NCBI RefSeq assembly: GCF_964340395.1
Contig: NC_135567.1
Location: 10,991,984-11,019,483, forward strand
DNA: 27,500 nt
Source: Glandiceps talaboti
Taxonomy: Eukaryota; Hemichordata; Enteropneusta; Spengelidae
Direction of reading: 5' to 3'
Below, in pieces: positions 10,059 through 23,423 of this stretch. The stretch's first letter is position 1, and each line of letters begins with the position of its first letter. The translations under genes were made by a program, and so were the position numbers. The notes under the pieces are model-generated. The model was not told the origin of the DNA and did no database searches. It worked only from the letters and a program-made list of their open reading frames with translations.

Positions 10059-10484
10059 TCAATAAATTCTTGTCAGTTGTTTTTCGCTTCACCTGATGAT
10101 AATTGTAGATGGCAATAAACCCCAGACTGTAGTCATTGATATCATTTGAAGTAAAGCTGATGAACATTTCATTAAAATCAGATAATATGGTTGCTGGTGG
10201 AGGCCTGTGATTACAATATCGTCTTCTTAGTCCATGACTAACGGTATTACCACTGTAAACCTCTATATTATCGGTTAGACAGTCCCTAATGGCTTTTCCT
10301 ACATCGAACTCTTGAAAGGTAATATCAATGTATGAATGTGCACCAGCCTGTAATTGCCATGAACAACGCATCATTTCTGGGTAAGGTATTGGGTAGTCCC
10401 TTGTGGAAATGATACCAGATGTATAGTTTCTGCATAACATTCCACTGATGCACACTCGTGAGATGTCTTGACAGTTTGTAACAT
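10059..10484 (-). CDS. Exon encoding a CUB domain
   Basis: The exon lies between acceptor ttctttttacag and donor TTGA|GTAAGT, phase 1 on both sides (2 + 423 + 1 bases, 141 codons). After a short lead with two extra cysteines comes a full CUB domain: SGIISTRDYPIPYPEMMRCS, W-x-L, IDITFQEFDV, a DC then DNIEVYSG strand, RRRYC with the final cysteine, FISFTSND and GFIAIYN. The four CUB cysteines are present. The calcium-site acid after FD (FDVG, usually FD-x-E) looks changed. CUB domains act in protein-protein contacts of complement, developmental and sperm proteins. The exon ends with a short basic linker (QVKRKTTDK) before the lectin domain. A long TCA repeat starts only about 20 bases upstream of the acceptor. 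Confidence 0.88.
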
Positions 10485-10506
10485 CTGTAAAAAGAACACT
10501 ACATAT

Positions 10507-10574
<68 letters not shown>

Positions 10575-10582
10575 TATCATCG

Positions 10583-10644
<62 letters not shown>

Positions 10645-10656
10645 GGCATCATCATC
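10507..10656 (+). repeat. (TCA)n microsatellite
   Basis: About 50 units with a few interruptions. It begins about 22 bases before the CUB acceptor on the transcript side and reads as poly-Asp in the CUB frame. Confidence 0.97.
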
Positions 10657-10929
10657 GCTACTTCGATATTCCCCTCTACTTCCCTCATTTACTATACTTA
10701 TTGTCCTTTTCTTTAACTTCATTAAATTTGCCAAACTTTCTAGTATGATGATGATTCGTCGTTCAATGAAACAAAGTACTCAATATACTATCTGGGCGAT
10801 CATGACGTTTTATGGTTCATCATGTGTAACTGTAAAGGGAGCACCATACTAGTAGGGGGGGTATGACTAATTGTTAGGTCAAAGTATAATTGAAAACATG
10901 GACAATTTATCAAAGCTAGATTGAAATAT

Positions 10930-11167
10930 GTGAAGGAGTCTACCAGTTAGCCTGCTAGGCTACTATTTAGTCTAGTTGATTTTGCATACTGTAAAGAGAT
11001 ATTACACGTAGGTGATGTAATGATGACTAACGCTAAGCCTGTAAAAAATGTAGGGAGAGCTGTGAAGAAGTCTACCAGCTAGTGTTATCAAGCTAAATTA
11101 TTAAAAAAATTTAAACTGGCTTCTGAATACGAACTACACGTAGATGATGTTATGACTAAGCCTGCAA
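10930..11167. repeat. Diverged direct duplication
   Basis: gtgaaggagtctaccagtta (10930) recurs as a close variant at 11062, and tacacgtaggtgatg...taagcctg (11003-11045) recurs at 11135-11167. Period is about 132 bases, with an indel-rich middle. It lies in the intron between the PAN-like and CUB exons. Confidence 0.6.
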
Positions 11168-11201
11168 TATCTAAACCAATCAAATGAAAGTACCTTCTTA
11201 C

Positions 11202-11447
11202 CGTCTGTCAGCCGTATTAAGTATTCCATGAAAATCGTATTGTAATATTGTAAATTGTGAATCCAAGGACATGGTGTTATTACGTAACACAAATTCCGAC
11301 CATACATTAGGCATTTGCAGTCATCTTTGTACCATTTGAGACACCAATATATACAACTCTCTTTGGAGTAGTCATTATATATATATATTGCATTGTAATG
11401 TATGTAGAAAAATCGGTACGTCAGATAGAAATCAGGCACTTGGATAC
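11202..11447 (-). CDS. Exon encoding a cysteine-rich PAN/apple-like module
   Basis: The exon has an acceptor gattactag and donor GACG|GTAAGA, phase 1 on both sides (2 + 243 + 1 bases, 81 whole codons). It joins in phase to the F5/8C exon before it and the CUB exon after it. The centre reads ESCIYWCLKWYKDDCKCLMY, then LCYVITPC: a C-x3-C-x6-C-x-C-x6-C-x6-C pattern. A C-x3-C helix followed by a cysteine strand and an aromatic/basic turn is typical of PAN/apple modules, which mediate protein or glycan contacts in extracellular proteins. The spacing is not standard and aromatic residues are very frequent, so a lineage-specific cysteine-rich module is also possible. The exon call is firmer than the domain name. 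Confidence 0.6.
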
Positions 11448-11698
11448 CTAGTAATCCCATAGAGGAATAAAATGATTAAAATGAAGGACACAATCCATAG
11501 AATGTCACTAGACTTTGGACATTATGGGGTTAACTAATCATGCCATGACGATTCCCAATAAACTACCCACTTCTTAATTTGTCATTATTTTTTTTTCTGT
11601 ATATGTTAATGTAAATATTGTAAATTTCCCTATTCAACATTTTGTTAGAAGAGCCTTTGGCTCAAGAATGTATCGGGTTTAAGAAATTAAAACAAATA

Positions 11699-11792
11699 AG
11701 AAAACAAACAAACAAACAAACAAACACACAAACACACAAACAAAGAAACAAACAAACAAACAAACAAACAAACAAACAAACAAACAAACAAA
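11699..11792 (+). repeat. (CAAA)n microsatellite
   Basis: Tetranucleotide repeat with a CACA-containing interruption. Confidence 0.95.
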
Positions 11793-12258
11793 CTGGAACC
11801 AAGAAAAGGCTCCACTTTATTGACAGTTAGAGCCGGTAAGGACAAATGCAGACTGTACAATTTATGTTTGATTCAGATTAACATACAACTCCGCCTACAG
11901 CTTATAATCTTCGAATACAACTATGACAATGACCTATATCTTATATAAAGCTAGACCTAAAAAACTGATATCAGAATTCTTCAATTTCGCTAGGGTCAGT
12001 TCAGTTTTATAACTAAATGAATTAAGATTTCACTTGAGAGAATATATAACATTGCAGACATACTGGCCATTTACAGATAACCATTTACAGATAATGTTTA
12101 TTTTAATACATTAAACATTTTTTATCTAAGAAAACGCCATCAATGCAAAAAGACATCATGTAAAAGGACATTTCAAGGCACTGCACAACACAATAATAAC
12201 ATATATTTACGTATTACACATGAGTAAAGTAAAACCACTCAAATCTGATTCCGAGGAA

Positions 12259-12406
12259 AAAATGAATGTTTCAATGTAACGCCAAAAGTCAATTGCAAAA
12301 AAGGTCTAGTTAAATTACGAGTACCTGTTTTCAAAATGAACGTTTCAATGTAAGGCCAAAAGTCAATTGCAAAAAAGGTCTAGTTAAATTACGAGTACCT
12401 GTTTTC
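12259..12406. repeat. 74-bp tandem duplication
   Basis: 12259-12332 and 12333-12406 are adjacent copies with only two differences. This indicates a recent duplication in the large intron. Confidence 0.9.
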
Positions 12407-13664
12407 GACAACATAAACTTTTAAAAAGATGAGTCTTAGGTCCAGACTAAACCATCCGATCACAAGTAATATGATTCACCATGCATCACTACGATATATA
12501 TATACTATTATGAATAACAAATTTGTTATTGACAGAAACACGGTTTGATTTGTACCTTCAATGGTATAACATAACAATTACAAGTTAATTCCATCAATAC
12601 AAATAAATGTAAAAAGTATCAACAATGCAATTTATAACATTTTACGTTATGAGAGATCTCTTGTTCGACTTGTAGGATACGATGTATAAAAAATTCAAAT
12701 AAAGCGTCCTGGCCTGCACGGTGTGTACTTTGTTAAGGTACTTGCAATGTAAAGGCGTATAGTGGATAAATTGGGGAAGGCAACAAAAAACCTTGAATTC
12801 ACAATTATAAATTTCAGTCGCAATAAATCAATTAATCATCCAATTCACACGGCAACGTAAGTCAACTGGAACGTACCATATCATTTATAAATTCTATTTC
12901 TTTCAAAAGCATTGTAGCCCAGATATTTTTTTTTAAATAGCAACGATAGAGACTAAAAAAAACCTTCTATACCATAAAATGTGTAAAGTGCGTTTGTATA
13001 CAACTACACGACAGTAATTGTCCTTTCCTTTACAATCTCTGATTAATTACACAATTGATCCAACATCCTTTGACTCAAACATTTGACAAGGGAAAAAGCT
13101 CGAAACTCACTATTCATGAAGTGATTTAATTATCTAACACCAGATATAAAATGTCCTTAAAAATGATAATAACAAGTCCAATGTTTTTTGTCTTTGATAT
13201 TGTCTTGTAATATTCATAAACAGAAACGAAAGTTCAAAGAAATTATTACTATTGTCATGAAAATGGCGCAGCAAAGTATGAACAGAGTTTCCATGTAGCT
13301 TGTAGAATATTTTTGATGCACAAGCTATGCTATTCATCAGCTGCAAAACTAATCCTAACTTTAAATCAGAGACACTTTACACTAGACACTAGGATCTCAT
13401 TTTTAATTCATAGTCAGAGAATTTCAAATGTTAAAACATTTTCAGGTGGTTACTTTATCAGTCTGCAAACCAACATCCACTAGATACCACTCCTGAAAAT
13501 ATAAAAATGTAGATGACATTATTATTCATGTTTCATGTATATTTGTTGTTTTACTTTACAGGTAGAACTTCTCTATCTAATGTACTAAGTTAACATGCAT
13601 GCATGTAAACATGTATACGCAAATGCTAACTCACAGGCACACACATGAGCACATTAAAACACAC

Positions 13665-13666
<2 letters not shown>

Positions 13667-13737
<71 letters not shown>
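13667..13737 (+). repeat. (CA)n microsatellite
   Basis: Pure CA run of about 35 units in the large intron, preceded by a degenerate CA-rich stretch. Confidence 0.97.
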
Positions 13738-13740
<3 letters not shown>

Positions 13741-15669
13741 CTTCTGTAACTAATATTCAAGGCATCAATCGACTGCAACATTGTTTGTGGAGATGTTGTT
13801 TCTAAAAAATATGAGTTGACTATTGTCAAGTTACTATAACAGCAGTGGGTAGCTAGGCTGAGGTCACCATTAGGTGTTGGACGGATTATCAACACACAAG
13901 TCATCGAATGAATATGAATAAAAGAAATGTGTCTGCATCAACTTTGAACACTAAGCCTTCTGAAAATATTGAAAACAAGCGTTCTTTTTTATTTTGATTT
14001 ATTTTCAACATTTCAAAGTGTCACAGCAGTGAGATATACATGATGTCCATGATGGACGACACATGACTATAAATTAATTACTTGTAATAACATTTCCTGA
14101 CAATCTGAATGAAGTACCATTTTTCATTTGTTTGACATATTGCATATTGCACACATGTAGTAATGTTGTTTCACTATATTAAAAATCATTCTCTTTACTT
14201 TAATTTCTGGTAAAGGTCAACTTACTTTTGCATGGCGAAATTATTACACTATATCCAAATGAGATATAAGGTAACAGTTGTACAAATTAAAATAACCCCT
14301 ACTGTGATGTAAATATTGCAACAATATAACTTTGCCATGTCATGTCAGTGCTATTTAAAAATTCTGATATCTAATTGCAATCTTGTTGCTTGACATTTTT
14401 GTTTTGTATCTGGATTCACTAAAGCAAACCAGAATATACTTAGAGATAAAAGACCTCTTACTCCATCTAAAAGAAATTTGATAACTTCTTTGTCAAAGTG
14501 ATAATAGTATAAACAGTCAAAAATAAAAATTGGTAGTAACTAAAACACATATAAAACCTGGCCCAAACATATTTCATATTAAAATACATCACGTTATGAT
14601 TAAAATTCAGTTATTGATGCGATCCCTGAAACCAAAGAGTACATAATGGGGAGAAATGAATATATATCAATAAATAAACACATGCAGGTCACCCTTGTGT
14701 GTCATTCCCATCAAAAGGTGGCACATGCACATGGCGGCACCTTATTTCGAAGGGCAACATGCAGGAAGCACCTGTGTTTAGCAATGGCAACTACAGAGGA
14801 AATAAGCAACAAACAATCTTGTTGACAAATCCAATAAGGCGTCAGTGAAAAGATTTTGTTTGATTGTTTGAAATTATGTCCTCCACCTAAGTTGCCGCAA
14901 AGGTCGTATGCGAAACACAGGTGGGAGGCCAGTATAAAAAAATGAAGAAATGGTGATCATTGATGTTACCAAACTATGTCCCTGCACATTTAAAGTAAGG
15001 TGTCATTTTAGTAGTTATTTTAACCATTCACTGCATGCACTCATACTCCTATAAGTTTGACTGTTGATAATGGACTTATGCAGGCCAAACCTGAGAGAGG
15101 AATCTTTAGCATTAGATGTGAAAAAAATATGCACGAAGTCTTAGTTGAGTCAAAATTTTGGCACACAGAAAGCACGGGGTACGCCACCAATAACTGCGTA
15201 TGCGTATGACACCATGCATATGCATGGCATTGCATGTATGTACGCTGGAAACTACGGCGATATCGTATGTTGTATGGCCAACATTTAATTTGGCCGCAAC
15301 CATGACCGACAAGATAATAAAGTACTAATTTTGGGATGGAAAACTATGTATTTTATGAGTAGATCGATGGAATAGTTTGACTCACGGTAATATCAACATA
15401 CATACCTCAGAAGAATTGCACGTAATGGCGGTCCATCTTCTTGACCATGTAGGTCAACATTGTCGATATCCTTTCGGCTTCAGAAAGTGTAAAAATCATA
15501 TTCAACTTCTCTGTCCTTCGGGATAGTGATCATACATATTATACCAATCCCATGACTAGTATTTCATGTTAACTTCAATGTTTGTAAGCAAATATTATAT
15601 ACGAGGACCGATCATAAGGTCAAGGTCCTTGCATTCAATGCACACTGATAAACTACTAATGGATTGGTG

Positions 15670-15930
15670 AATGGAATCTCTCAATCAATCTCGTCGATCG
15701 GTCAATTCCACAGCCGCGGAGCACAAATACCTAAATATCTATCCCCATAAAACACGGTACTACCAATCGGCTGGTGCAAACTGAGTACACCCACAGTAGA
15801 CGACTAACGGGTGCGGCCAGTAGCAAGAACGTTGAAGTAAACTGGCGCCATATCATTTAAAACCTTATATGTTAAGCACAAACTGTTGAACACCATTCGC
15901 TTGTAAAAAGGAAGCCAAAGCAAACTATGT
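15670..15930 (-). pseudogene. LINE ORF2 C-terminal remnant (CR1/Jockey-like)
   Basis: Read on the minus strand from about 15926, the sequence gives SLLWLPFYKRMVFNSLCL, then TYKVLNDMAPVYF, then (after a TAG) a region ending YLGICAPRLWN and a TGA. This is the typical LINE ORF2 tail (L-x-W-L-P-x-x-x-R ... T-Y-K-x-L-N-x-x-A-P-x-Y ... A-P-x-L-W-N). Several in-frame stops make it a pseudogene. It starts about where the plus-strand LINE fragment at 23424-23957 stops, but it is elsewhere and in the opposite orientation. Whether both come from one family cannot be decided here. It lies in the intron between the F5/8C and PAN-like exons. Confidence 0.72.
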
Positions 15931-16364
15931 GACTAAGAAGTCAATGGGCTTTATGTTTCCATGAAGTTTGGTATCTCAGCTAAGTACCACAGTAATTAAC
16001 CAGTCGGTTAGGACATTATGAGTGGTAATATAAACAACGATGGAGCTTTCAGTTTATCTCAATTTGCGCAATGAGTAGTTGCGCAAGGACTGAATTATTC
16101 AAATGCTTATACTAGTTATTAGATAGCGAAAAATATTTTACTTAATATTTCCAACGCCGATCTGCATGGCTTATCTGGATGATTATACTTGTGGAATGGG
16201 AATCATATACGGGGTATAATGTGAAATTCGCCAACAATGAATGTACTTAAAATCAATTCCGAAAAAGTGTTAAAGTGTTAAGAAAACGTGGTAGATCATG
16301 TGTAAGTGGTGCGTGTGATCCCAGCATGTTTAAGTTTGCCTAATTGGGTTTAATTTGATGTTAC

Positions 16365-16500
16365 CTTCAATGTCTTCAACAAACTCAACCACTCTGACCA
16401 ACAAACCGGATTCACACTCTGGATTGGCAATGTACATTTCAATATGTAGATAGGAGGCGTTGACAGGTGGATATATTGTATTCTGTCCTAATGGAAAAAC
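16365..16500 (-). CDS. Exon encoding C-terminal part of the F5/8C-like domain
   Basis: The exon runs from acceptor ttttctcag to donor GAAG|GTAACA, phase 0 at the start and phase 1 at the end (135 + 1 bases, 45 codons). It joins exactly to the phase-0 end of the exon at 19269, giving IQWIYGYNSEDEHM then VFPLGQNTIYPP. This is the usual F5/8C order of tryptophan strand, short loop, F-x-G-N-like turn and proline. NASYLHIEMYI follows (the A-R-Y-I-R-I strand) and then LLVRVVEF (the L-R-V-E-L strand). A cysteine (PEC) sits in the last loop. Directly upstream of the acceptor the intron holds a very long CT tract, which serves as its pyrimidine tract. The NAS triplet is a possible N-glycosylation site. 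Confidence 0.7.
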
Positions 16501-16504
16501 CTGA

Positions 16505-19268
<2,764 letters not shown>

Positions 19269-19609
19269 CATATGTTCGTCCTCACTGTTGTAACCGTAAA
19301 TCCATTGAATTCCATCAATACTGAATTGATACTTAAACCACACTTCACATTCTAAGGCTAGTATAGTAGTCACTCCGGCCACAGCTACAGTCAACGGAAA
19401 CTTAAGCAGAATTGTTTGAACCTTGTAATGGTTCGTTAATTTAAACACATGAAGGTGCTTAGGTTCCTGGAGATGGGACTCCCAGTGGATAATTTGACTT
19501 AGTTTCTCGAAATAAAAAGGTGGTAAAATATCATTAGAGAAAATCCAACTTTGGGATGTAGCAAATACAGGCATGCATGCCTCCTTCAAACCATATCTTT
19601 TTTGTACAC
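19269..19609 (-). CDS. Exon encoding N-terminal two thirds of an F5/8C (discoidin)-like domain
   Basis: The exon lies between acceptor gctaacag and donor ATG|GTAAGT, phase 1 at the start and phase 0 at the end (2 + 339 bases). The 113 residues follow the F5/8C layout. There is an opening YGLKEACMPVFATSQSW (position of LGM-x-x-x-x-I-x-x-S-Q-I-x-A-S), then PKHLHVFKLTNHYKVQTI (position of the QVDLG ... K-V-T-G-I strand pair), then KYQFSIDGIQWIYGY (position of the Y-x-x-x-Y-S-x-D-G-x-x-W strand). The match is structural rather than close, so ligand binding cannot be inferred. In known proteins such domains bind phospholipid heads, glycans or collagen at the cell surface. The domain is completed in phase by the exon at 16500-16365. 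Confidence 0.72.
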
Positions 19610-19889
19610 CTGTTAGCAATGAAGCAAAGCAAAAACATATTTCGAGTTAACATTGTTGATGATGATGCTGATATATATACAGCATGATTTGATCAGGAGT
19701 GACAGAAATCACTAGGGAAAAAGAACACAAGACTGTGGACGAACACAAACTGTTGCAAAAAGGGAAATATACACAATAAGAACAATTTTATGGCCTTTTT
19801 ATGTGTACATGAAATGCCAGGGGAACTGGAAATTTGTTTGTGGATGTAAACTATTACATAAATAATACTAGTTCTTGTATTGCATTTTC

Positions 19890-20115
19890 CCATCTCGTGT
19901 GGGTGCTCAAAGAGCTTTACAATTATTACCCCTGGCTCAGATCTATCGCAGCACAATGGCCCTTTATACTTCATCTCCCTGGGCAGCAAACAATCCATTG
20001 CAGCCTTTATAAGTAGTGCATAGTATTAAAGCATTCACATAGCAACTTCTATCCTACCAGGTCCCGAATTATACAACTGGGTCCGAATTATACAACTGGG
20101 TTGACTAAGGCACAG
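19890..20115. repeat. Likely dispersed repeat with a 19-bp internal duplication
   Basis: Blocks such as caaagagctttacaattatt, gcctttataagtagtgcata and cctaccagg resemble, from memory only, a short interspersed family seen in several marine invertebrate genomes. The unit ccgaattatacaactgggt is duplicated in tandem at 20064-20082 and 20083-20101. Confidence 0.4.
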
Positions 20116-20296
20116 TAATTCATTTGTTTACTATCCGTCTTTGTAGCAACGTCCATTTGTATACGGTCTGATGTCTGAAGTTGTAGCTTCCATTAGGCTA
20201 GCTATTAGAAGAAGTGTGTGTGTGTCTGTCTGCCTGTCCCTCCCTCCATCCATTCATTAAACTATCTACCCGTCCATCAACCCACCCAACCACCCA

Positions 20297-20298
<2 letters not shown>

Positions 20299-20373
<75 letters not shown>
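20299..20373 (+). repeat. (TGTC)n microsatellite
   Basis: About 19 perfect units inside a longer degenerate CCAT/CCGT-rich stretch (20215-20465). Confidence 0.97.
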
Positions 20374-20619
20374 ATGTCGATCACTCCGCCCGTCCGTCCA
20401 TCCATTCATTCGTATATCTATCCATCCGTTCGTCCGTCCATCTGTCTGTCTGTCCGCCTGCTCAGTTGAACTTCCGTTTGTTCATTTGTCATCACCTTTA
20501 AGTAAAGTGATATTTGCAGTGGGAACGTACATACGGTTGCACATCCCACTGCTCTCACCATGCAATTTCTTGAAAGAAGTGAATTCCTTTTGATATCATA
20601 TTAAACCACTCCATGCATC

Positions 20620-21380
20620 GATATTGTCAAGTATACAAAATGGACACCTCGGGATTGAATATTTTACAGTGAAATAGGGACAATCATACCAAACCACGGT
20701 CGTTGAACACAACAATGTTTTCTCTTTTTTTGCGTACTTGATAGTAATACCCACAACTGCATCCCTCTGAATTTTTGACAATGATTAGGTTATTTATAGA
20801 TGTAAGCTATGCGAAAGTTGCAGTATTTTTGTCCTGCACAGCTTACTTTATGGCGCAAATGTTAACACTACATGTGGTTCTGGCCATACGAGATCGTCAT
20901 AGAACAGTGAATCTGGCGACCTCTAGAGATAGTTCTTGTATATGTTAATACCTGAGGATACATTGTGGTCGGAAATGTTCCAACCATTTCAAAGCTTACA
21001 AAAATGTACGGTTTTGGCAAGTGTGTTCGCTTTGACGCTGTTATATGTGCAGAACAAATAATAATATAATGTATCAACCAATTGTCAAACATTGCATGTC
21101 ACAATTCAATTTCTTTAGAATTATCATAAAAAAAGTTGACCAAATGCATTGCAAAATAAGTACACTGCTAAGTCGACTACCTAAAATTTTGCCAATCACT
21201 TTACAGGAAAACTTGTAATGTCTATTTTTTAAACATGATTATATGTAAATTACGTGAATGACGCTTACGTCCGTGAATTTGAAACATGACAGTCACAAAC
21301 CATTAGCGGTCCAAGTGCAACAAACCCGCGGGCTTGCCTGGCGAAAACGGGTGTCATAAAAGTTGTTTGCATCTCTAGAG
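20620..21380 (-). other. Cluster of weak discoidin-like exon candidates
   Basis: Three minus-strand open segments with splice-like edges lie close together. Segment 21380-21269 (AG|CT ... AC|GTAAGC) contains LEMQTTFMTPVFARQARGF, which resembles the start of the F5/8C exon at 19609 (GLKEACMPVFATSQSW). Segment 21037-20952 (phase 1 to 0) contains LPKPYIFVSFE. Segment 20766 to about 20620 starts in phase 0 after ttcag and contains VVGITIKYA and, further on, YFTVKYS, like the central strands of F5/8C. The phases of the last two fit each other, but the first does not fit the second, and the last has no clear donor. They may be parts of another, degenerate discoidin domain. They could also be chance. 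Confidence 0.22.
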
Positions 21381-22018
21381 CTGTTTGTAGCGTTACTTGT
21401 AATAGCCTAATAAATTGATAACAACTGATATAAGACGGAGATAAGGTTTGCCTCAATTGACTCACTCCTTAGAAATGATCTTACGCTGTGAACTACACTT
21501 TTGAATTATACTTATTTTTGTTATTAGAGAAAAGGTTACACGATGAAATTAAGTCACACATTCTTCGCTTACATTAAAGTTGTGTGATTTCAACTCGAAA
21601 TGAGCATTAATCCAAGCTATCGGTAATTCGAATTGTTCGACTCCCCCCCTATTGGGAATATTGTTTCATGTTGAAATGCCAAAAGTAGTGCCGGTGGGTA
21701 ATAAAATGTTTTACAGCTGTTTACTTGTGTTATGTAAGAGCCCATCATCACATGTGTAAATATTGGTACTCTTTGATAACAAGTCCACTTACTTGGCTAA
21801 TGGCTTGTCCCAGTAATGCATGAGGGCGCCTTGAGGACAATTGTTTTCAGGACCAGCTATCTTATAAAATACTAAACATGTAGAGTCATGACAAAGCAGT
21901 CAACTGATGCGTACAATGTGTATTAGTGGGGGTAAATGATAATTATTTATTGAAAAAACAGGTACATACTTATATACGTGTGCCTTGCGTTATTTTGTAA
22001 ATCATCTTACTATACATG

Positions 22019-22362
22019 CTCGGGTACATTACGGTCTGTGATTGTGTATAAAAACAATGATATGGATAAAAGGTAAGATAGCATCTCCCAAACACTATGA
22101 CATTAACACCAGTACTTCACTGCATAATATTCTTTTGAATGCTAGTAAAAAATTTTCTGTATGCAATATTTGGTGCAGTTTTTGACATTTAATTGATGAC
22201 GTCATCACCAAATTTTGCATACAGAAAAAAATTCACTAGCATTCAAAAGAATATTATGTAGTGAAGTACTGGTGTTAATGTCATAGTGTTTGGGAGATGC
22301 TATCTTACCTTTTAATCATATCATTGTTTTTATACACAATCACAGATCATAATGTACCCGAG
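22019..22362. repeat. Long near-perfect inverted repeat (fold-back element)
   Basis: Two 157-base arms (22019-22175 and 22206-22362) are inverted copies with only about ten mismatches. A 30-base spacer separates them and contains TGATGACGTCATCA. The outer ends read ctcgggtaca and its complement. There is no coding capacity. This fits a fold-back or MITE-type DNA element, or a recent inverted duplication. If transcribed it would form a long hairpin. Confidence 0.85.
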
Positions 22363-22544
22363 TGTTAACGCAAACATGTTCATTTCATTATAAAGTGAGT
22401 GCCCCCAACGACAAGAGTAGGGGTAACTGAGATTACGGTAACAGGGATAAGATTATTGTATTAATGAAAATATCATTTGATTTATGACATCAAGGTATAA
22501 ATTTGAACATCTGGTGAGAATTGGTTGATTCTATTTATTTGCAG

Positions 22545-22649
22545 GGAGGAAGATGAGTATTCTCACAGTGAATCCATCCCTAGCAATATTAGCCAGAGTG
22601 GAGGAAGCTGCACTGCAATTGCCAAAATGGAAGTGAATCACCCCCTTAG
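22545..22649 (+). CDS. Candidate plus-strand exon of unknown function
   Basis: A 105-base segment has excellent borders: acceptor tctatttatttgcag and donor TTAG|GTAAGT. It is open in one frame (phase 2 to phase 2), reading EEDEYSHSESIPSNISQSGG, then SCTAIAKMEVNHPLR. Composition is Ser/Glu-rich and less AT-biased than the surroundings. It lies on the strand opposite the large receptor gene, 180 bases after a long inverted repeat. It may be an internal exon of a nested or mobile-element gene. No partner exon was found and no domain is recognised, so function is unknown. Confidence 0.3.
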
Positions 22650-23112
22650 GTAAGTCGTTATTTAAAATACTAGTGTTTTTATTAAGGCACAGGAACACTG
22701 TAAATTAAATGTATGATGAATCGTCTGGACACCTGAGATCTCGCGGTGGCTTGCAATGGCTCTGATCTTGTTCTGCATGTAAGTTCTTATTACATGTACA
22801 ATTCTTTGCATAGGGCAAAATGAAATACAAAATAAAAATGTTGTTTCCGACAACATGACTTAGGAAAATAAGGTAGGAATTTCAACGATCACAATAGTTC
22901 CGTGAGAGTTTGAGGGATGTAAAGTTAGAAAATGAAGACATACAATTACAAGTTAAATAGACGAAAACGTAATGCAGACTGCACTGCAATAGTCTAACAA
23001 GATCTGGTTTCTCCCTGGAATATTACATTTGAAAAGGTGACGACAGGTGGGGTAAAGGTATGAAGGCGAATTAGTGGATTGTTATCATTTTACCTTCATC
23101 ATCACCCTTATA

Positions 23113-23178
23113 GTTTATATATCTATCTACAGTTTATATATCTATCTATAGTTTATATAACTACCTATAATTTATATA
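23113..23178. repeat. 19-bp minisatellite, about 3.5 copies
   Basis: Units of gtttatatatctatctaya follow each other at 23113, 23132, 23151 and (partial) 23170. Confidence 0.8.
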
Positions 23179-23423
23179 AATGGTAAAATATACTTTCCAA
23201 AATCCTTTAGGGTATTAAAACTTATTAGTGGCTCCGTTTCACACGGAAGACCATGAAGTGTTTTACTTTTTTAATGAATACTAGCAGCGCGTGTATATCT
23301 AACAATTACATGGAGCTAACTCTTTGAAAGATCCATAACTGTACATGTCTCAACAAAGTCACACAAAAAATTATGTTTGAATGAAAACAGAAAATAATTA
23401 ATGAATACACAACCTAAGAACAT

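Larger units (their letters stand above)
11448..16364 (-). other. Large intron between F5/8C and PAN-like exons
   Basis: This 4.9-kb stretch holds the CAAA repeat at 11699-11792, a 74-bp tandem duplication (12259-12406), a CA repeat (13667-13737) and a LINE fragment (about 15670-15930). Between these I see no supported exon. Open frames at 13134-13346 and 15041-15312 lack splice logic and domain features. Confidence 0.55.

Noticed and set aside
10371-10734. Long poly-Asp, poly-Met or poly-Ile frames over the TCA repeat
   Set aside because: These are translations of an intronic microsatellite. The CUB exon has a good acceptor (ttctttttacag) after the repeat, in the phase needed by its neighbours.
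13599-13904. Poly-Thr/His and poly-Cys/Val frames
   Set aside because: CA microsatellite.
15406-15470. Short minus-strand exon-like reading (DNVDLHGQEDGPPLRAILLR)
   Set aside because: Only about 21 codons, weak acceptor, and phases 0 and 2 do not fit the neighbouring exons. Kept only as a note.
19693-20016. Open frames on both strands
   Set aside because: They lie in a probable dispersed repeat and show no domain or splice features.
20214-20501. Cys/Leu/Val-rich repeat frame
   Set aside because: Product of the TGTC microsatellite and its degenerate flanks.
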